Part shown: positions 16,495 through 17,544 of the stretch, piece after piece | Layout: each line of letters starts with the position of its first letter | Numbering within the stretch: the first letter of the stretch is position 1 | DNA from: CAZLLV01 sp964560325 | GTDB taxonomy: Bacteria; Acidobacteriota; Thermoanaerobaculia; Multivoradales; DATKCC01 | DNA length: 17,544 bases | Assembly: GCA_964560325.1 (NCBI GenBank) | Contig: CAZLLV010000249.1 | Span: 1-17,544 of the forward strand | Direction of reading: 5' to 3' | Notes under the pieces: model-generated | Databases searched by the model: none | Seen by the model: the letters and a program-made list of their open reading frames with translations, nothing else | What the model was told of the DNA's origin: nothing | Translations under genes and position numbers: made by a program

Positions 16495-16824
16495 GTGCCG
16501 CCCGAGTCGCACCGCCGGATCCGCGAGGTCGTCGACTCGATCCCCCGCGGGCGGGTGGCGACCTACGGCCAGGTCGCGCTCCTCGCCGGCTACCCCCGCG
16601 CCGCGCGGCTCGCCGGGCAGGCGATGGCGTCGCTCGAAACCGGCTCGGAGACGCCCTGGCACCGGGTGGTGAACGCGCGCGGGGCGATCAGCTCGCGGGG
16701 CGAGCCGGTGGTCGAGAACCTCCAGCGGATCATGCTGGAGGAGGAGGGGGTGGAGGTGGGGCCGAGCGGCCGGATCGACCTCGACCGGTACCTGTGGGAC
16801 CCCGAGCCCGAGCCACCGCGATAG
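16495..16824 (+). CDS. Alkyltransferase-like protein (ATL), MGMT fold without the active-site cysteine
   Basis: 109 aa, the DNA-binding domain of O6-methylguanine methyltransferases only. RGRVATYGQVALLAG (residues 18-32) gives the helix-turn-helix and flipping Tyr (TYG). PWHRVVNARGAIS stands where MGMT has PCHRV, so the alkyl-acceptor Cys is replaced by Trp, as in E. coli Atl/YbaZ-type proteins. These bind O6-alkylguanine without repairing it and channel the lesion to nucleotide excision repair; that role is family knowledge. The GTG start follows the pilT stop by 7 bp. GAGG lies 5 nt upstream as a weak ribosome site, and a TACGCT hexamer (16480-16485) also precedes it. The neighbours share no obvious function; position suggests read-through from the pilT operon. 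Confidence 0.88.
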   Translation: MPPESHRRIREVVDSIPRGRVATYGQVALLAGYPRAARLAGQAMASLETGSETPWHRVVNARGAISSRGEPVVENLQRIMLEEEGVEVGPSGRIDLDRYLWDPEPEPPR

Positions 16825-16827
16825 ATT
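16822..16827 (+). promoter_or_regulatory. -10-like TAGATT embedded in the ATL stop codon, before the flavoenzyme gene
   Basis: TAGATT begins with the TAG stop of the ATL gene and ends 7 nt before ATG 16835, which has no Shine-Dalgarno sequence. The arrangement resembles the leaderless starts at 11370 and 13981. No -35 is seen, so it remains a candidate. Confidence 0.35.
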
Positions 16828-16834
16828 CGCCCCC

Positions 16835-17544
16835 ATGCCCGAGACGCCCCTCACCCGCCACGCCGGGATCGAGGTGCCGCTGATCTGCGGCGCCATGTAC
16901 CCCTGCTCGAACCCGGAGCTGGTCGCCGCCGTCTCGGCGGCCGGCGGCATCGGGATCGTGCAGCCGATCTCGATGACCTACGTCCACGGCCACGACTTCC
17001 GCGACGGCTTGCGGATGATCCGGCGGATCACCGACCGGCCGATCGGCATGAACGCCCTGATCGAGAAGTCGTCGAAGACCTATCGCGAGCGGATGGACCG
17101 GTGGGTCGACGAGGCGCTCGAAGAGGGCGTGCGCTTCTTCGTCACCTCGCTGGGCAACCCGCGCTGGGTGGTCGAGCGCGTGCACGCCGCGGGCGGGGTG
17201 GTGTACCACGACGCGACCGAGGCGAAGTGGGGCGAGAAGGGGGCGGACGCCGGGGTCGACGGGCTGATCGCCGTCAACCGGCGCGCCGGCGGCCACGCCG
17301 GACCTTCGGGGGTCGAGGCGCTCTACGAGGAGCTCGCGCCGATCGGGCTGCCGGTCGTCTGCGCCGGCGGTGTCGCGACCGGCGACGACTTCGTGCGGGC
17401 GCTCCGCGTCGGCTACGCCGGGGTCCAGATGGGCACGCGCTTCATCGCGACGACCGAGTGCCGGGCGAGCGACGCCTACAAGCAGGCGATCGTCGACGCG
17501 GACGAGGAAGACATCGTCCTCTCCGAGCGGATCACCGGCGTCAC
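16835..17544 (+). CDS. Nitronate monooxygenase-like FMN enzyme (2-nitropropane dioxygenase family), partial
   Basis: The first 236 codons of a TIM-barrel FMN protein; family length is about 320-360, so the C-terminus lies outside the window. Visible: an N-terminal strand with VPLICGAMYPCSNPELVAAVSAAGGIGIVQ (flavin-site start), IGMNALIEKSS, FFVTSLGNPRWVVERVHAAG, and AVNRRAGGHAGPSG with the family's GGH catalytic-type His. AGGVATGDDFVRAL and GVQMGTRFIATTEC form the phosphate-binding part. The motifs fit nitronate monooxygenases, which oxidise alkyl nitronates. FabK enoyl-ACP reductases share the same fold and motifs and cannot be fully excluded from a partial sequence. The ATG at 16835 is preceded by TAGATT but no ribosome site; it starts 10 bp after the ATL stop. 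No frameshift is seen. Confidence 0.85.
   Translation, partial: MPETPLTRHAGIEVPLICGAMYPCSNPELVAAVSAAGGIGIVQPISMTYVHGHDFRDGLRMIRRITDRPIGMNALIEKSSKTYRERMDRWVDEALEEGVRFFVTSLGNPRWVVERVHAAGGVVYHDATEAKWGEKGADAGVDGLIAVNRRAGGHAGPSGVEALYEELAPIGLPVVCAGGVATGDDFVRALRVGYAGVQMGTRFIATTECRASDAYKQAIVDADEEDIVLSERITGV

Overview
The window is GC-rich, densely coded chromosomal DNA from a Gram-negative (diderm) bacterium. An OprP/OprO-type outer-membrane porin, two type IV pilus retraction-type ATPases and a split glycine decarboxylase (GcvPA/GcvPB) are all present. Together they suggest a deep-branching GC-rich phylum such as Acidobacteriota, but no rRNA or other marker settles this and it is a guess. I see no tRNA, rRNA, CRISPR array, transposase or phage gene.

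Layout. (1) Positions 1-3876, minus strand: a glycine cleavage operon in the order gcvT-gcvH-gcvPA-gcvPB. The last gene runs off the left edge at its PLP-lysine motif. (2) 3966-5825, minus: a radical SAM protein with a CX5CX2C cluster motif, an N-terminal beta-rich domain and a C-terminal Cys-rich SPASM/twitch-like region. (3) 5946-6686, minus: an unrecognised secreted Trp/Cys-rich protein behind an extended -10 promoter. (4) 6961-8277, minus: a phosphate-selective (OprP/O family) porin. (5) 8278-8629: a divergent intergenic region with 11-bp-periodic GTCAC/GTCGC direct repeats on both strands, read here as Pho boxes. (6) 8630-11056, plus: an 808-aa PHP phosphoesterase-GT4 glycosyltransferase fusion. 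(7) 11057-11369: a regulatory region with a Pho-box-like array, TTTCCAC repeats and a palindrome. (8) 11370-13922, plus: a PhoB-like response regulator and a PhoR-like histidine kinase, directly adjacent. (9) 13981-16487, plus: two overlapping PilT-family ATPases behind a promoter that looks leaderless. (10) 16495-16824: an alkyltransferase-like (ATL) protein with PWHR in place of PCHR. (11) 16835 to the right edge: the start of a nitronate monooxygenase-like flavoenzyme.

How the parts may work together. The most interesting segment is 6961-13922. A phosphate-type porin and a PHP-GT4 fusion diverge from a region packed with PhoB-type 11-bp direct repeats, and a PhoB/PhoR pair lies immediately downstream. 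The porin-side array has the same box-to--10 spacing that I recall for E. coli phoA. I infer a local phosphate-starvation module: PhoR/PhoB sense low phosphate, the porin raises phosphate uptake, and the fusion enzyme may remodel lipids or another glycoconjugate. A single-chain analogue of the separate PlcP phosphoesterase and Agt glycosyltransferase of Pho-regulated lipid remodelling would fit, but this substrate assignment is a hypothesis. The glycine cleavage operon, radical SAM gene, pilus ATPases, ATL and flavoenzyme appear to be separate transcription units.
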